A DNA stretch of 64,000 nucleotides from an uncultured Lachnospiraceae bacterium (GTDB taxonomy: Bacteria > Bacillota > Clostridia > Lachnospirales > Lachnospiraceae). Position numbers and translations under genes: made by a program. The notes below the pieces were generated by a model. That model saw only the letters and a program-made list of their open reading frames with translations, was not told the origin of the DNA and ran no database searches. The first letter of the stretch is position 1. Each line of letters begins with the position of its first letter. Shown one piece after another: positions 54,709-63,949 of this stretch. The stretch is taken from contig CAJTPM010000015.1 of the NCBI GenBank assembly GCA_910578085.1, positions 35,028 through 99,027 on the forward strand. Direction: 5' to 3'.

Positions 54709-57120
54709 CTATTTCCTGAAGACCGCAATTGTGACACCTGCGTCACCTTCCCCGTGTTCCCCGAGTCGGAAGCTTTCCACATATCTGACGCCTCTCAGAT
54801 GCCTCTGGACAGCGTTTCGGAGTGCGCCGGTGCCTTTGCCGTGGACGATGCGGACGCTTGGCAGGTGGGCAAGGTAGGCGTCGTCCAGATATTTGTCGAG
54901 CTGAGACAGGGCCTCGTCTGTGGTCATGCCAAGGAGATTGATCTCTGTGGAGACGGACAGGGATTTGCTCATCTTCATGCTGCCGGTGCCGGTTTTACTC
55001 ATTCTTAAATTGGAAGGACCGGTCACATCGTTTTCCTGTATCGGAATGATATCTTTTATATTGGCCTGGGTTCGGATAATACCGCACTGTACAAACAGAT
55101 TGCCCTTGTGGTCGGGCCGGGAACTGACGGTACCCTTGAGCCCCATGGAAAGGATCTTTACCGCATCTCCCGGTTTGACATCGGAGGCCTTTAAGGGTTT
55201 GGCGTTTTCCGGCTTCGGCGTATGTTTTATAGACAGCTTACTGTTTTTTTCATCGATCTGTTTTCTGAGTTTCTGACGGGAAGCCTCCAGATCTTTCATG
55301 GAAGCGCCGGGACCGGCCTTCTGGAATGCGCGGATCGTCTCATCGGCTGTATCTTTTGCTTCCTGTAAAATGTCACGGGCCTGGGCATGTGCCTCCTGCA
55401 AAATTTTATCTCTGGAAGCATCCAGTTTTTCGCGCTTTGTTTCCAGCTGTTTTTTCAGAGTCTCTATCTCCTGTTTATAAGAACGGATCTCCGCTTCTTC
55501 TTTTTCAATAGTGACTTTACTGGTTTCCAGATCGGCGATCAGGTCCTCAAAGCTTTCCTTCTCCTCGCTGATCTGTGAGCGGGCAGCGTCAATAATATGT
55601 TCTGGCAGTCCCAGTCTGCGGGAAATGGCAAAGGCGTTGCTTTTGCCGGGAATGCCGATCAACAGCCTGTAAGTGGGCCGCAATGTTTCCACATTAAATT
55701 CACAACAGGCGTTTTCCACAAAGTTTGTGGACAATGCATATACTTTCAGCTCGCTGTAGTGGGTTGTGGCCATGGTGCGTATGCCTCTATCATGCAGATA
55801 ATTTAAGATGGCGATGGCCAGGGCCGCGCCTTCCGTGGGATCCGTGCCTGCCCCCAGTTCGTCAAAAAGGCAGAGGGAGTTTTCCTGTGCATTTTTTAAA
55901 ATCTGCACAATATTTGTCATATGGGAGGAAAAGGTCGAAAGGCTCTGCTCGATGCTCTGTTCGTCGCCAATGTCCGCATAGACTTCCCGAAAAACGGAAA
56001 GCTCCGAGCGGTCGAGGGCGGGGATCTGCAGGCCGGCCTGTCCCATCAGCGTAAAAAGGCCCACGGTCTTTAAAGAGACCGTCTTGCCGCCGGTGTTTGG
56101 TCCGGTGATCACAAGCAGGTCAAAATCTTTCCCCAGCTGAATATCGATGGGAACGACGCTCTTTTTGTCAATCAGCGGATGCCGCCCTTTTCGGATATTG
56201 ATATAATGATCCTCATTAAAGACCGGACGGGAGCCGCTCATGTCAAGGGCCAGGGAGGCCTTGGCAAAAATAAAGTCAAGCAGTGTCATGAGGCGGCAGT
56301 TCTCCAGAATTTCAGCGCAGTGTTCAGCAGTCTGTGCGCTGAGGCCTGCGAGAATAACTTCAATTTCATCCTTTTCCGCTGCCTCCAGTTCCTTTAATCT
56401 GTTATTTAATGCCACAACCGCCGCCGGTTCGATAAAGTAGGTGGAGCCGGTGGAAGACTGGTCGTGCACCATGCCGGGCACCTGGGCTTTGTACTCGGCC
56501 TTTACGGGAATACAGTAGCGGTTGCCCCGCTGGGTGATCACAGCGTCCTGCAGGTAAGTGCGGCAGGAACCGTTTATCATGGACAGAAGCTGGCTGTGGA
56601 TTTTGTCGCCGGTGGAAGATTTTTCTCTTCGGATCCTCTTTAAATTGCTGCTTGCATCGTCTGCAATCTCCTCCTCGGAAAGGATGCAGCGCCTGATCTC
56701 CGAGGAAAGGGCGTGAAAGGGCTCCAGGGCATCGAAATAAGGAGTGAGAGAATCGCCGTCCTGCGCGCCGTCCTCCAAAGATACCGTGCGGGCGTCCTCT
56801 TTCCCGTAGTTTTTGACGCGCGCCACATTTTCAAGCAGCATGGCGATCTTTAATAATTCGGATACGGAGAGGGTGCTGCCCACCTCCAGCCCTTTCAGGG
56901 AAAATCCCAGATCCTTATTGCTGCCGAAATTTGTGGCGCCTCTGCGCAGAAGTCTCGATGTGGCGTCTTCGGTCTCCTGCTGACAGGATTCGATCGTGGA
57001 GCGGACAACGGAAGGACGCAGGCCAAGACACATTTTGCGCCCCGGTTCGGATGTGGCCCTCTCCGCCAACAGTTCTATAATTTTGTGAAATTCCAATACT
57101 TTCAGTGCTTTATCGTTCAT
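54709..57120 (-). CDS. mutS2: Endonuclease MutS2
   Basis: A protein of 803 residues, the usual size. The core and lever helices precede an ABC-type ATPase with Walker A GPNTGGKT (residues 340-347) and a DELGAGTDPTEGAA motif. A coiled-coil with many Glu and Lys follows (about residues 510-640), and a C-terminal Smr domain ends with IVHGKGTGALRNAV. MutS2 does not act in mismatch repair; it suppresses recombination or rescues collided ribosomes, depending on species. GAGG lies before the ATG. It is divergent from the HtrA-like gene, and the structured element at 57141 lies directly upstream. Confidence 0.95.
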   Translation of the reverse strand: MNDKALKVLEFHKIIELLAERATSEPGRKMCLGLRPSVVRSTIESCQQETEDATSRLLRRGATNFGSNKDLGFSLKGLEVGSTLSVSELLKIAMLLENVARVKNYGKEDARTVSLEDGAQDGDSLTPYFDALEPFHALSSEIRRCILSEEEIADDASSNLKRIRREKSSTGDKIHSQLLSMINGSCRTYLQDAVITQRGNRYCIPVKAEYKAQVPGMVHDQSSTGSTYFIEPAAVVALNNRLKELEAAEKDEIEVILAGLSAQTAEHCAEILENCRLMTLLDFIFAKASLALDMSGSRPVFNEDHYINIRKGRHPLIDKKSVVPIDIQLGKDFDLLVITGPNTGGKTVSLKTVGLFTLMGQAGLQIPALDRSELSVFREVYADIGDEQSIEQSLSTFSSHMTNIVQILKNAQENSLCLFDELGAGTDPTEGAALAIAILNYLHDRGIRTMATTHYSELKVYALSTNFVENACCEFNVETLRPTYRLLIGIPGKSNAFAISRRLGLPEHIIDAARSQISEEKESFEDLIADLETSKVTIEKEEAEIRSYKQEIETLKKQLETKREKLDASRDKILQEAHAQARDILQEAKDTADETIRAFQKAGPGASMKDLEASRQKLRKQIDEKNSKLSIKHTPKPENAKPLKASDVKPGDAVKILSMGLKGTVSSRPDHKGNLFVQCGIIRTQANIKDIIPIQENDVTGPSNLRMSKTGTGSMKMSKSLSVSTEINLLGMTTDEALSQLDKYLDDAYLAHLPSVRIVHGKGTGALRNAVQRHLRGVRYVESFRLGEHGEGDAGVTIAVFRK

Positions 57121-57140
57121 GGGGTTACCTCGTTACGATA

Positions 57141-57304
57141 TATATCATGTCCGCAGTGCAAGCTCGAAAAACCAAAGGTTTTCCGAGCTCACGGGCGTAC
57201 GCCCTATGCAAAAAGCCAGATAAAAATCTGCTTATGTGCGAGCACAACGCATCTTTTTATCTGACTTTTTGCGCACTGCTCACTGCCTTCGTGGACATTA
57301 TACC
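57141..57304. repeat. Compact nested multi-hairpin element
   Basis: A 164-base element in the gap between mutS2 and the HtrA-like gene. Outer arms TATCATGTCC (57143-57152) and GGACATTATA (57292-57301) pair at 9 of 10 positions; next GCAGTGC (57153-57159) pairs with GCACTGC (57273-57279). Inside are three hairpins: AGCTCG...CGAGCT (57161-57189, 13-bp arms), GGGCGTACGCCC (57193-57204), and a long stem of about 20 pairs (57208-57231 with 57249-57272). The cloverleaf-like design implies a folded RNA or a mobile palindromic element. It shares ATATCATGTC with the element at 27441. Confidence 0.75.
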
Positions 57305-57330
57305 ATATCCAATCAGTTTATGGGAAAAAC

Positions 57331-57359
57331 TTTACAGACTTTTGGGAATCGCGTATACT
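57331..57359 (+). promoter_or_regulatory. Promoter of the HtrA-like gene
   Basis: TTTACA (57331-57336) and TATACT (57354-57359) with a 17-base spacer, about 90 bases before the ATG. Confidence 0.7.
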
Positions 57360-57448
57360 AACGTAAGAGGCGGGCAATTTTTAGAAACCGGAGAGTAGCT
57401 GCCCGGAAGTAAGCAGTGATATAAGTATCAGGCAGGATGGAGTTTATT

Positions 57449-59038
57449 ATGCAGGAAAAAGATCCCAAAATGCAGCAGTCCGATCTGGATTCGGAGATCA
57501 CTTCGGAAATCACTTTTTTACAGGAGAAAATAAAGGAGAGACCTGTCAACCGGAAGAAGTTAGCGCGCAGAACAGCGATCACAGTGGTGATGGCCATGGT
57601 GTTTGGTCTGGTGGCATGCGTTACGTTTTTGCTGCTGGAACCTGTGATCAACAGGATGTTGTATCCTGAGGAAAAGGCGGAGATTGTCAGGTTTCCGGAA
57701 GAGGAGGAGGAAGTAAGGCCGGAGGATATGGCGGCGGATGAGGAGGAACTGCAGATCATAAGGGAAGAGGAAGCGGGGAATCAGGAGACTGGCGGGGCAG
57801 AACAGGGAAATACAGAGCAGGCGGGAAACGGACCGGACAGGGAAGACAGCGCAGACGGCGAAACAGACCGAGATGATTCCGCAGCATCGACCGGAGAGTC
57901 AGAAAGCAATGAAAATACCGGCCCGGCAGGCGAAACGGACCGCGATGGAACGGCAGGGACAGCAGGGCAGAATACTGGAAATACAACCTATAACGTTACA
58001 GATCATGCGGGAGACGGAGCAGTTTCCGAGATGCCTCCGGAGGAGGCGGCCAAAGCCCTTCTGGTGGAAAATTACCAGGAGATGTACGATGTTCTGGGAG
58101 AACTGCGCAGGGAAGTGGAGAAGAGCATTGTCTCTGTGACGGCGGTGACTTCTGACGTCAACTGGATTAACGATACGCTGGAGAATAAGGGAGTGGCCTC
58201 TGGCCTGATCGTGGCGGAGAACGGAAAGGAGCTGCTGATCCTCGCCGGCTACGAAGGGCTCAAAGACGCGGACAGTATTTCGGTTTCCTTTGAGGGAGAA
58301 GAGAAAGAGGCGGAGGTCAAGGGGATAGATCAGACCACAGGCCTTGCGGTGCTTGCGGTGCCGCTGACGGCGTTCAGCGCAAAGCAGAAGCAGGAGATAA
58401 CTTATGCTGTGCTGGGCAGTTCTATCGGGCAGACGCTGGTGGGACAGCCGGTGATGGCGATCGGTTCGCCGGTGGGCGTCGGCGGATCTGTGAGTTATGG
58501 TATTGTGACTTCTCAGGGGACGGCACTGGGGCTTTTGGATTCCAACTATAAACTGCTGACAACGGATATTTACGGCAGTCGGAATGCCAGCGGCGTACTT
58601 GCCAATATGCGGGGAGAGATCGTAGGGATCCTTTATCATGATACCGGGACTGACGATATGCCAAACAGGCTATGCGGTATTGGTATATCAGAGCTGAAAA
58701 AGACTGTGGAGAAGCTTTCCAATGGGGAAAAAATGGTTTATCTGGGGATACATGGTATGGAGATCAATACTACTGTCTATCAGAAATATCAGCTGCCACG
58801 AGGTGCTTTTGTGACAAATATCGATATGGATTCCCCAGCCATGAAAGCGGGACTGCAGAACGGAGATATAATTACGAAGGCGGATGATGCGGATATCTCA
58901 TCTTATGCAGAACTTGTAAATATACTGATGAGAGCGCAGCCGGAACAGAATTTAAAACTGACCGTGGCAAGGCAGAGTCAGGGAAAGGGAGAATATCAGG
59001 AAATGACCGTCATGGTGACATTACAGGAACAGCAGTAA
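57449..59038 (+). CDS. HtrA-like protein with PDZ domain but no catalytic triad
   Basis: A 529-residue protein: cytoplasmic N-terminus, one membrane helix (about residues 41-66), a long acidic Glu/Asp/Gly/Thr-rich extracellular linker (to about 195), a trypsin-like domain (220-400) and a PDZ domain (about 425-525, with GAFVTNIDMDSPAMKAGLQNG). The fold matches HtrA, but the usual catalytic positions are changed: the TNxHV segment reads ILAGYEGL, the TDLAVL aspartate is Gly (TTGLAVL), and GNSGGPL is RNASGVL so the serine is Ala. I chose ATG 57449 (GGAG 6 bases upstream). It is probably a pseudo-protease used for binding or scaffolding at the cell surface. Confidence 0.85.
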   Translation: MQEKDPKMQQSDLDSEITSEITFLQEKIKERPVNRKKLARRTAITVVMAMVFGLVACVTFLLLEPVINRMLYPEEKAEIVRFPEEEEEVRPEDMAADEEELQIIREEEAGNQETGGAEQGNTEQAGNGPDREDSADGETDRDDSAASTGESESNENTGPAGETDRDGTAGTAGQNTGNTTYNVTDHAGDGAVSEMPPEEAAKALLVENYQEMYDVLGELRREVEKSIVSVTAVTSDVNWINDTLENKGVASGLIVAENGKELLILAGYEGLKDADSISVSFEGEEKEAEVKGIDQTTGLAVLAVPLTAFSAKQKQEITYAVLGSSIGQTLVGQPVMAIGSPVGVGGSVSYGIVTSQGTALGLLDSNYKLLTTDIYGSRNASGVLANMRGEIVGILYHDTGTDDMPNRLCGIGISELKKTVEKLSNGEKMVYLGIHGMEINTTVYQKYQLPRGAFVTNIDMDSPAMKAGLQNGDIITKADDADISSYAELVNILMRAQPEQNLKLTVARQSQGKGEYQEMTVMVTLQEQQ

Positions 59039-59119
59039 ACCGGTAAAAATATAGAAGAACAAAAAGAGTCTGTACATTTGACAGACGGAATATGATGAAG
59101 AATAAGACAGGAGGCGTCT

Positions 59120-60064
59120 ATGAAATTTATTAAAGATCTGAAAGAGGGAGATAAAATTTTTGACATTTATCTCTGCAAGCATAAAACATCGGCGGTGACG
59201 AAAAACGGTAAGCCCTATGAGACGGTGACGCTGCAGGATAAGACCGGAACCATCGATGCAAAGATATGGGATCCCAACAACGCCGGGATCGGCGACTTTG
59301 AGGCCATGGATTATGTGGAGATCTATGGGGATGTGAACAGCTTCCAGGGAGCGCTGCAGATCAATGTAAAGCGGGCCCGGTATGCAAATCCCGGAGAATA
59401 TGAACCGAAAAATTATCTGCCGGTGAGCGCATACAATATTGAAGAGATGTATGGCGAAGTGCTGCGCTACATAGAGGGGATGAGCAATTCCTGGCTGCAG
59501 AAGCTCTGCAAAAAGTTTTTTGTGGAGGATAAAGAGTTTATACAGAAATTTAAAAATTCGTCGGCGGCAAAAACGGTTCACCACGGTTTTGTGGGAGGCC
59601 TTTTAGAGCATACGCTGAGTGTGGTGAAACTTTGTGATTTTTACTGTACAAGATATCAGAAGCTGAATAAGGATCTGTTAGTCACGGCGGCGCTCTGTCA
59701 TGATATCGGAAAGGTGAGAGAACTCTCTGCGTTTCCGCTGAACGATTATACGGACGATGGGAATTTCCTGGGACATATTGTTATGGGTACCGAAATGGTG
59801 GGAGAGAAGATCCGGGAGATCGAGGGCTTTCCGGTGCGGCTTGCCTCGGAACTGAAACATTGTATTTTGTCCCACCATGGGGAGTTTGAGTTCGGTTCTC
59901 CGAAAAAACCTGCTATTATTGAAGCGGTGGCGCTCAATTTTGCGGACAATACGGACGCAAAACTGGAGACTTTTACCGAACTGTTGAACGGCACGTCGGA
60001 AAAGGGGTGGCTTGGATTTAACAGGCTGCTGGAGTCCAATGTGACGGCCACGAGGCTGGAGTGA
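59120..60064 (+). CDS. YhaM-like 3'-5' exoribonuclease (OB fold plus HD domain)
   Basis: A 314-residue cytoplasmic protein. Residues 1-110 are an OB-fold nucleic-acid-binding domain (VTLQDKTGTIDAKIWDP). Residues about 155-290 are an HD hydrolase domain: HHGFVGGLLEHTLSV, LCHDIGKV with the HD pair, and LKHCILSHHGEFEFGSPK. The order is that of YhaM, which degrades RNA and some DNA from the 3' end with metal help. AGGAGG lies 6 bases before the ATG. It lies in the same direction as the HtrA-like gene and the RlmD-like gene. Confidence 0.92.
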   Translation: MKFIKDLKEGDKIFDIYLCKHKTSAVTKNGKPYETVTLQDKTGTIDAKIWDPNNAGIGDFEAMDYVEIYGDVNSFQGALQINVKRARYANPGEYEPKNYLPVSAYNIEEMYGEVLRYIEGMSNSWLQKLCKKFFVEDKEFIQKFKNSSAAKTVHHGFVGGLLEHTLSVVKLCDFYCTRYQKLNKDLLVTAALCHDIGKVRELSAFPLNDYTDDGNFLGHIVMGTEMVGEKIREIEGFPVRLASELKHCILSHHGEFEFGSPKKPAIIEAVALNFADNTDAKLETFTELLNGTSEKGWLGFNRLLESNVTATRLE

Positions 60065-60232
60065 CGCTTCGGGCAGGGGGGCCTTGGGGCAATCTGCCGG
60101 ACGGGGGCGTTAATATCCTGTTCAGGTGCACTCTCGTTGGCTCTGTTTTCAATAGCCTGAGAAATAACGCAGCGCAACACTCTGCCTGTGCGGGGCAGAG
60201 CAGATTTTGCGGGAAAGGATCTAAGGAGCGGG

Positions 60233-61852
60233 ATGACATTCCAGAAAAATCAGATCTATACGGTGAAGATAGAAGATATCGGAACAGAGGGAGAAGGGAT
60301 CGGCAAAGTCGATGGCTTTTCCCTTTTTGTGAAAGACGCGCTGCCGGGGGATGTGGCGAGGGTGCGGCTGACAAAAGTAAAAAAGACGTACGCCTATGCC
60401 AGGCTGGAAGAGGTGCTGACGCCCTCTCCGGACAGAGTGGATGCGCCCTGTCCTTTTCACAGACAGTGCGGGGGCTGCCAGATCCAGGCGCTTTCCTATG
60501 AGAAACAGCTGGCGTTTAAACAGTCCAAAGTGGAAAACAATCTGATACGGATCGGGGGCTTTCCGGCGGAGATGATAAAGGGGATCATGGAGCCTGTCAT
60601 AGGGATGGAGGAGCCCTGGCATTACCGGAATAAGGCCCAGTATCCCTTCGGATACGGAAAGGACGGGGAGATCGTCACCGGATTTTATGCGGGAAGGACG
60701 CATACGATTATCGCCAATACGGACTGTCTGCTGGGGGCGCCGGAGAATCGGGAGATCCTTGAGATTATGTTAGACCATATGAAGCGGTATCAGGTGCCTG
60801 CCTACAGAGAGGAGACAAGGGAAGGACTGGTGCGCCATGTGCTGATACGGAAGGGATTTTCCAGCGGGGAGCTGATGGTCTGTATTGTGGTGAATAAGGA
60901 GCGGGGATCTGCGGGAAGGAGACTGATCTGTGACGGTCAGAAGCCGGTGCGCGCGGAAAACAGCGGGAAAGCGGTTTGCCGGAACAATAAGGATTCATGG
61001 GAAGAGGAAACAGGGGAGGTGCCGGAAGGCAGAACATGGATCCCCGAGCAGAACATACTGGTGGACAGGCTTGCGATGGTGAAGGGGATGACGAGCATCT
61101 CCGTGAACTTCAATCATGAGAAAACGAATGTGATCATGGGGGCAGAGACGGAAACGATCTGGGGCAGAGATAAGATACGGGATACGATGCACCTGTTATA
61201 TGTAGATGGCGGGGAATTTGTAAGAACTGACAGGAGTGTCACATATGAGATTTCGCCCCGCTCTTTTTATCAGGTGAATTCTAGGCAGGCGGAGAAGCTG
61301 TATTCCGTAGCGCTCGCCTATGCGGGGCTGACAGGGAAGGAGACCGTGTGGGATCTGTACTGCGGCATCGGTACGATCTCACTGTTTCTCGCACAGGCAG
61401 CGGGGCGTGTCTATGGTGTGGAAGTGATTCCCGATGCAGTGGCGGATGCCTGCGAAAATGCGAGGAAGAACGGGATTACCAATGCCGTGTTTTTTGTGGG
61501 AGAGGCGGAGAAGGTGCTGCCGGAGTTTTATGAGAGAGAGAGGGAAAAGATTCAGGCAGGCGCAGAGGATATGTGCCACCCGGATGTGATCGTGGTGGAT
61601 CCCCCCAGAAAAGGCTGCGATGCACGGTGCCTGGAGACGATTTTAAAGATGCGGCCGGAGAGGATCGTCTATGTGAGCTGTGATTCCGCGACGCTGGCAA
61701 GAGATCTGAGGGTGCTTTGTGATGGGGGATATGAATTGAAGAAGGGGAGAGTGTGCGACCAGTTCTGTCAGGGGGTGCATACAGAGGCAGTGTGTCTTTT
61801 GAGCAGTCGAAAAACTAAGATCAAGTTGTTACAATCCCGCTCTGGAGAATAA
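60233..61852 (+). CDS. RlmD/RumA-type 23S rRNA (uracil-C5)-methyltransferase
   Basis: A 539-residue methyltransferase. The N-terminal TRAM domain (GTEGEGIGKVDGFSLFV) is followed by the iron-sulfur cluster segment CPFHRQCGGCQIQ, a central domain, the SAM-binding motif WDLYCGIGTISLFLA, VVDPPRKGCD and the catalytic Cys in VYVSCDSATLARDL. A polar segment of about 45 residues (GSAGRRLICDGQKPVRAENS onward, near residue 225) interrupts the central domain and is longer than in most family members. The ATG at 60233 has AAGGAG upstream. Bacteria often have two such paralogues, so the exact uracil is uncertain. Confidence 0.92.
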   Translation: MTFQKNQIYTVKIEDIGTEGEGIGKVDGFSLFVKDALPGDVARVRLTKVKKTYAYARLEEVLTPSPDRVDAPCPFHRQCGGCQIQALSYEKQLAFKQSKVENNLIRIGGFPAEMIKGIMEPVIGMEEPWHYRNKAQYPFGYGKDGEIVTGFYAGRTHTIIANTDCLLGAPENREILEIMLDHMKRYQVPAYREETREGLVRHVLIRKGFSSGELMVCIVVNKERGSAGRRLICDGQKPVRAENSGKAVCRNNKDSWEEETGEVPEGRTWIPEQNILVDRLAMVKGMTSISVNFNHEKTNVIMGAETETIWGRDKIRDTMHLLYVDGGEFVRTDRSVTYEISPRSFYQVNSRQAEKLYSVALAYAGLTGKETVWDLYCGIGTISLFLAQAAGRVYGVEVIPDAVADACENARKNGITNAVFFVGEAEKVLPEFYEREREKIQAGAEDMCHPDVIVVDPPRKGCDARCLETILKMRPERIVYVSCDSATLARDLRVLCDGGYELKKGRVCDQFCQGVHTEAVCLLSSRKTKIKLLQSRSGE

Positions 61853-61889
61853 AAGAGATTAGAGAAAAGTTAGGGAATCATGAGAAATT

Positions 61890-61994
61890 ATGGCGGAGAA
61901 AGAATCCGATGAGGATTACAGTCTGGTGATTGCAGGGGCGGGAGCAGGAAAGACCACCACCGTTGCCGCCAAAGTAAAATATCTAGTGGAAAAG
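61890..61994 (+). pseudogene. Fragment of a UvrD-type helicase (Walker A region)
   Basis: Thirty-five codons encode MAEKESDEDYSLVIAGAGAGKTTTVAAKVKYLVEK-like sequence, the Walker A part of a superfamily 1 helicase. Homology ends abruptly at 61994, where the sequence becomes the reverse complement of a DnaC-like gene. An in-frame stop lies just upstream of the ATG, so neither end of the helicase is present. It is a remnant at a rearrangement junction. Confidence 0.6.
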
Positions 61995-61995
61995 C

Positions 61996-62286
61996 CGTGC
62001 CTACCTTGCCCCATAGCAGATAGCCGATATTCTCCGCTTTCATTTCCTCCCAATGCGCCGCATAGAAGTGCGCCTTATCCATTTGGGGGCATTTGCCGTT
62101 GTCATTGTCAAAAGTCCACTGGCGCATGGCGGCATTGGAAAATCCCCGGCGTTTCAAGTCCTCCACGGTGTCACGATGTTTTCGCTCCTTGTCGGCGGCT
62201 TCCTGCTTTTCCCGGTGCTTGCGCTGGCAGTCACATTCTTTGGGGTGGCGGTCACGTCCGAAAAGGTTTTTCCCCTCGGTGAAGTA
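61996..62286 (-). pseudogene. Truncated DnaC-like ATPase of a mobile element
   Basis: Minus-strand sequence encodes the N-terminal part of a DnaC/IstB-type ATPase typical of integrative elements: YFTEGKNLFGRDRHPKECDCQRKH (zinc-binding Cys pair), a coiled helix, and GYLLWGKVGT where Walker A should continue with GKS. The reading stops matching exactly at 61996, the point where the helicase fragment begins on the other strand. The first few residues of the gene are also missing, being replaced by the end of a sigma-factor remnant. Confidence 0.65.
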
Positions 62287-62299
62287 TATGATGCCACGC

Positions 62300-62671
62300 T
62301 GTATTCCGGTAGCTTCCGTACATTTCCCCGATTTCCTGCTGTGTATAATGCCCGAAAAAGTAAAGGTAGATGATTTCCCGCTTTTTCTCCGGCAAAGATA
62401 ACAGGGCGGTGGCAAGCTCGCCATTGGTGAGTATGATTGTCTGACCGCATATCGTAACGGGGTGTTCTTCGTAGGGTGCTTTGAAATATTCGTCTGATGT
62501 GCTTAGGGGGGGTAGAACTTTTCTTCTGTGAGGTATTCACAAGGATATTTCTCTTTGCCGCTGTCTGCTCCTGTCGCGCCATGCGTTGATAGCGGCATAG
62601 CGTATGACAACTTTGCAAAAGGCGTTGAAAGTATACATGATATGTTCCCTGTATGCTTCTGTGCAATCCAT
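62300..62671 (-). pseudogene. Sigma-70-like factor of a conjugative element, with frameshifts
   Basis: Starting at the ATG at 62671 (AGGGGGAAA upstream), the minus strand encodes MDCTEAYREHIMYTFNAFCK and ends in a stop after REISL. Removing one T there restores EYLTEEKFYP; a second break follows at a run of seven C (62507 region). The remainder reads TSDEYFKAPYEEHPVTICGQ and FFGHYTQQEIGEMYG, the helix-turn-helix of ICE-type sigma factors. The C-terminus is lost at the junction with the DnaC-like gene near 62300. At least two frameshifts and a truncation make it non-functional. Confidence 0.7.
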
Positions 62672-62731
62672 AGAAATTTCCCCCTTTTTCCCACATGGGG
62701 CGGTGCATGGTTTACGGCTGCATTTATGCTG

Positions 62732-62767
62732 AAAAGGGGCGATTGTATTTTGAAATACCATTGCCCC
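62732..62767 (-). terminator. Terminator of the FtsX-type permease fragment
   Basis: On the minus strand GGGGC...GTATTT and AAATAC...GCCCC form a hairpin followed by TTTT. It lies about 50 bases after the permease stop codon. Confidence 0.75.
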
Positions 62768-62815
62768 TCTAAGCACCATTAAAAATTTATTTCTTTGGTT
62801 TTCAATATTCTTAGA

Positions 62816-63949
62816 TTATGGCTCGATGTTTTTATTAAATTGAAAATACGTTACTGCAAAATACAAGACATATATCCCAAGAAAACTAACGAATGAAATA
62901 CCAAAATATAATATCCATTCTGTGTGGATACCTGTGTATATCACAAATTGCCGTCCTGCATACAATATAAATACCGCACTGATAATAACCGATAAGATAA
63001 CCGGGCATAAGTAATATATAAACAGTTGTTTTGCCACTACGTTTCTGATTTTTTTCTTTCCCATTCCCAGTTTGCTCAAAATCTGATAACGGAATTTGTA
63101 TTTATTGGAATCGCTTAACTGCTGGACGGAAAGGACAGTAAACGCTACGCATAAAAATACCAGTCCTATATAAAACAGCGGAAATGACAGGGTACTCATT
63201 AAAAACTTTATTTCCAGGACTTCCCGGCTTTTAACCTGTATTGTGGCGGGCATTAAAAAAAGTTCCTCACTTCCGATTTTTATATAATCAGCCAATTCGT
63301 CATACCCTCTTATTTTTCCGGCTGATTCATACAGACTTTCTGATAAATTTCCCGGCACATTTCCGCTTGCCATAACTGCCATAAGTGAAAAATATTTTTT
63401 CATTCCTGCAAGTTTTTTATCCGGCACAACCAGTAAAAAATCCGTTCCATTATGTCCGTTCTGTGCAAAACCCTCCGTCTGAAATCCTACAAAATCCAGC
63501 TCTATATGTAAACTGTTCTGGGGCTTTTCACTCCTGTCTTTAATTTCTTGATATACACGGTTTGGCATATGGATTAAATATTGGTTATCCTGCAAAGCAA
63601 CTGGCGTTAGCCCAAGCATTTTCCGTAAACTGTTATAATCAGTGATTCCCATATATACATCATAATCGTAATAAGCAGCAGCTTTTCTTCCCTCTGCCAT
63701 AGCCGGATCGCTGTCCTTATCGGAAAATAACCTTAAATTCTGATACAGATAATCAACCATTTCACTTGTTCCGTTTTGATAGACACAATATTTCAGTGTC
63801 GACCGTGGAACGGTATTTTCATTTATCAGTGTTTCTTCTTTGACAAAATCGTTTTCTGTGTTGTCACTGATTAAAATAATATCAAAGGGATATTCCACAT
63901 TTAATTGCTTGTTTTGATAATCACTTAGCATAAATGCAAGCGAACTTCC
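62816..63949 (-). pseudogene. FtsX-type ABC transporter permease, N-terminally truncated
   Basis: The open frame encodes about 371 residues from the ATG at 63931. Three hydrophobic helices lie in the C-terminal third (LSFPLFYIGLVFLCVAFTVL, IYYLCPVILSVIISAVFIL, WILYFGISFVSFLGIYVLYF), the arrangement of FtsX/BceB permeases, with a large extracellular domain before them. The usual N-terminal helix and first half are missing: in-frame sequence GSSLAF reaches back only to a TAG at 63953-63955. Such permeases export peptides or give antibiotic-peptide resistance and are common on Tn916-like elements. A product might still be made but would lack the first helices. Confidence 0.7.

Noticed and set aside
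61888..62424. Complete 178-residue minus-strand protein
   Set aside because: Only the middle part (61996-62286) matches a DnaC-like protein; both ends are out-of-frame sequence from the sigma remnant and the reverse of the helicase fragment.
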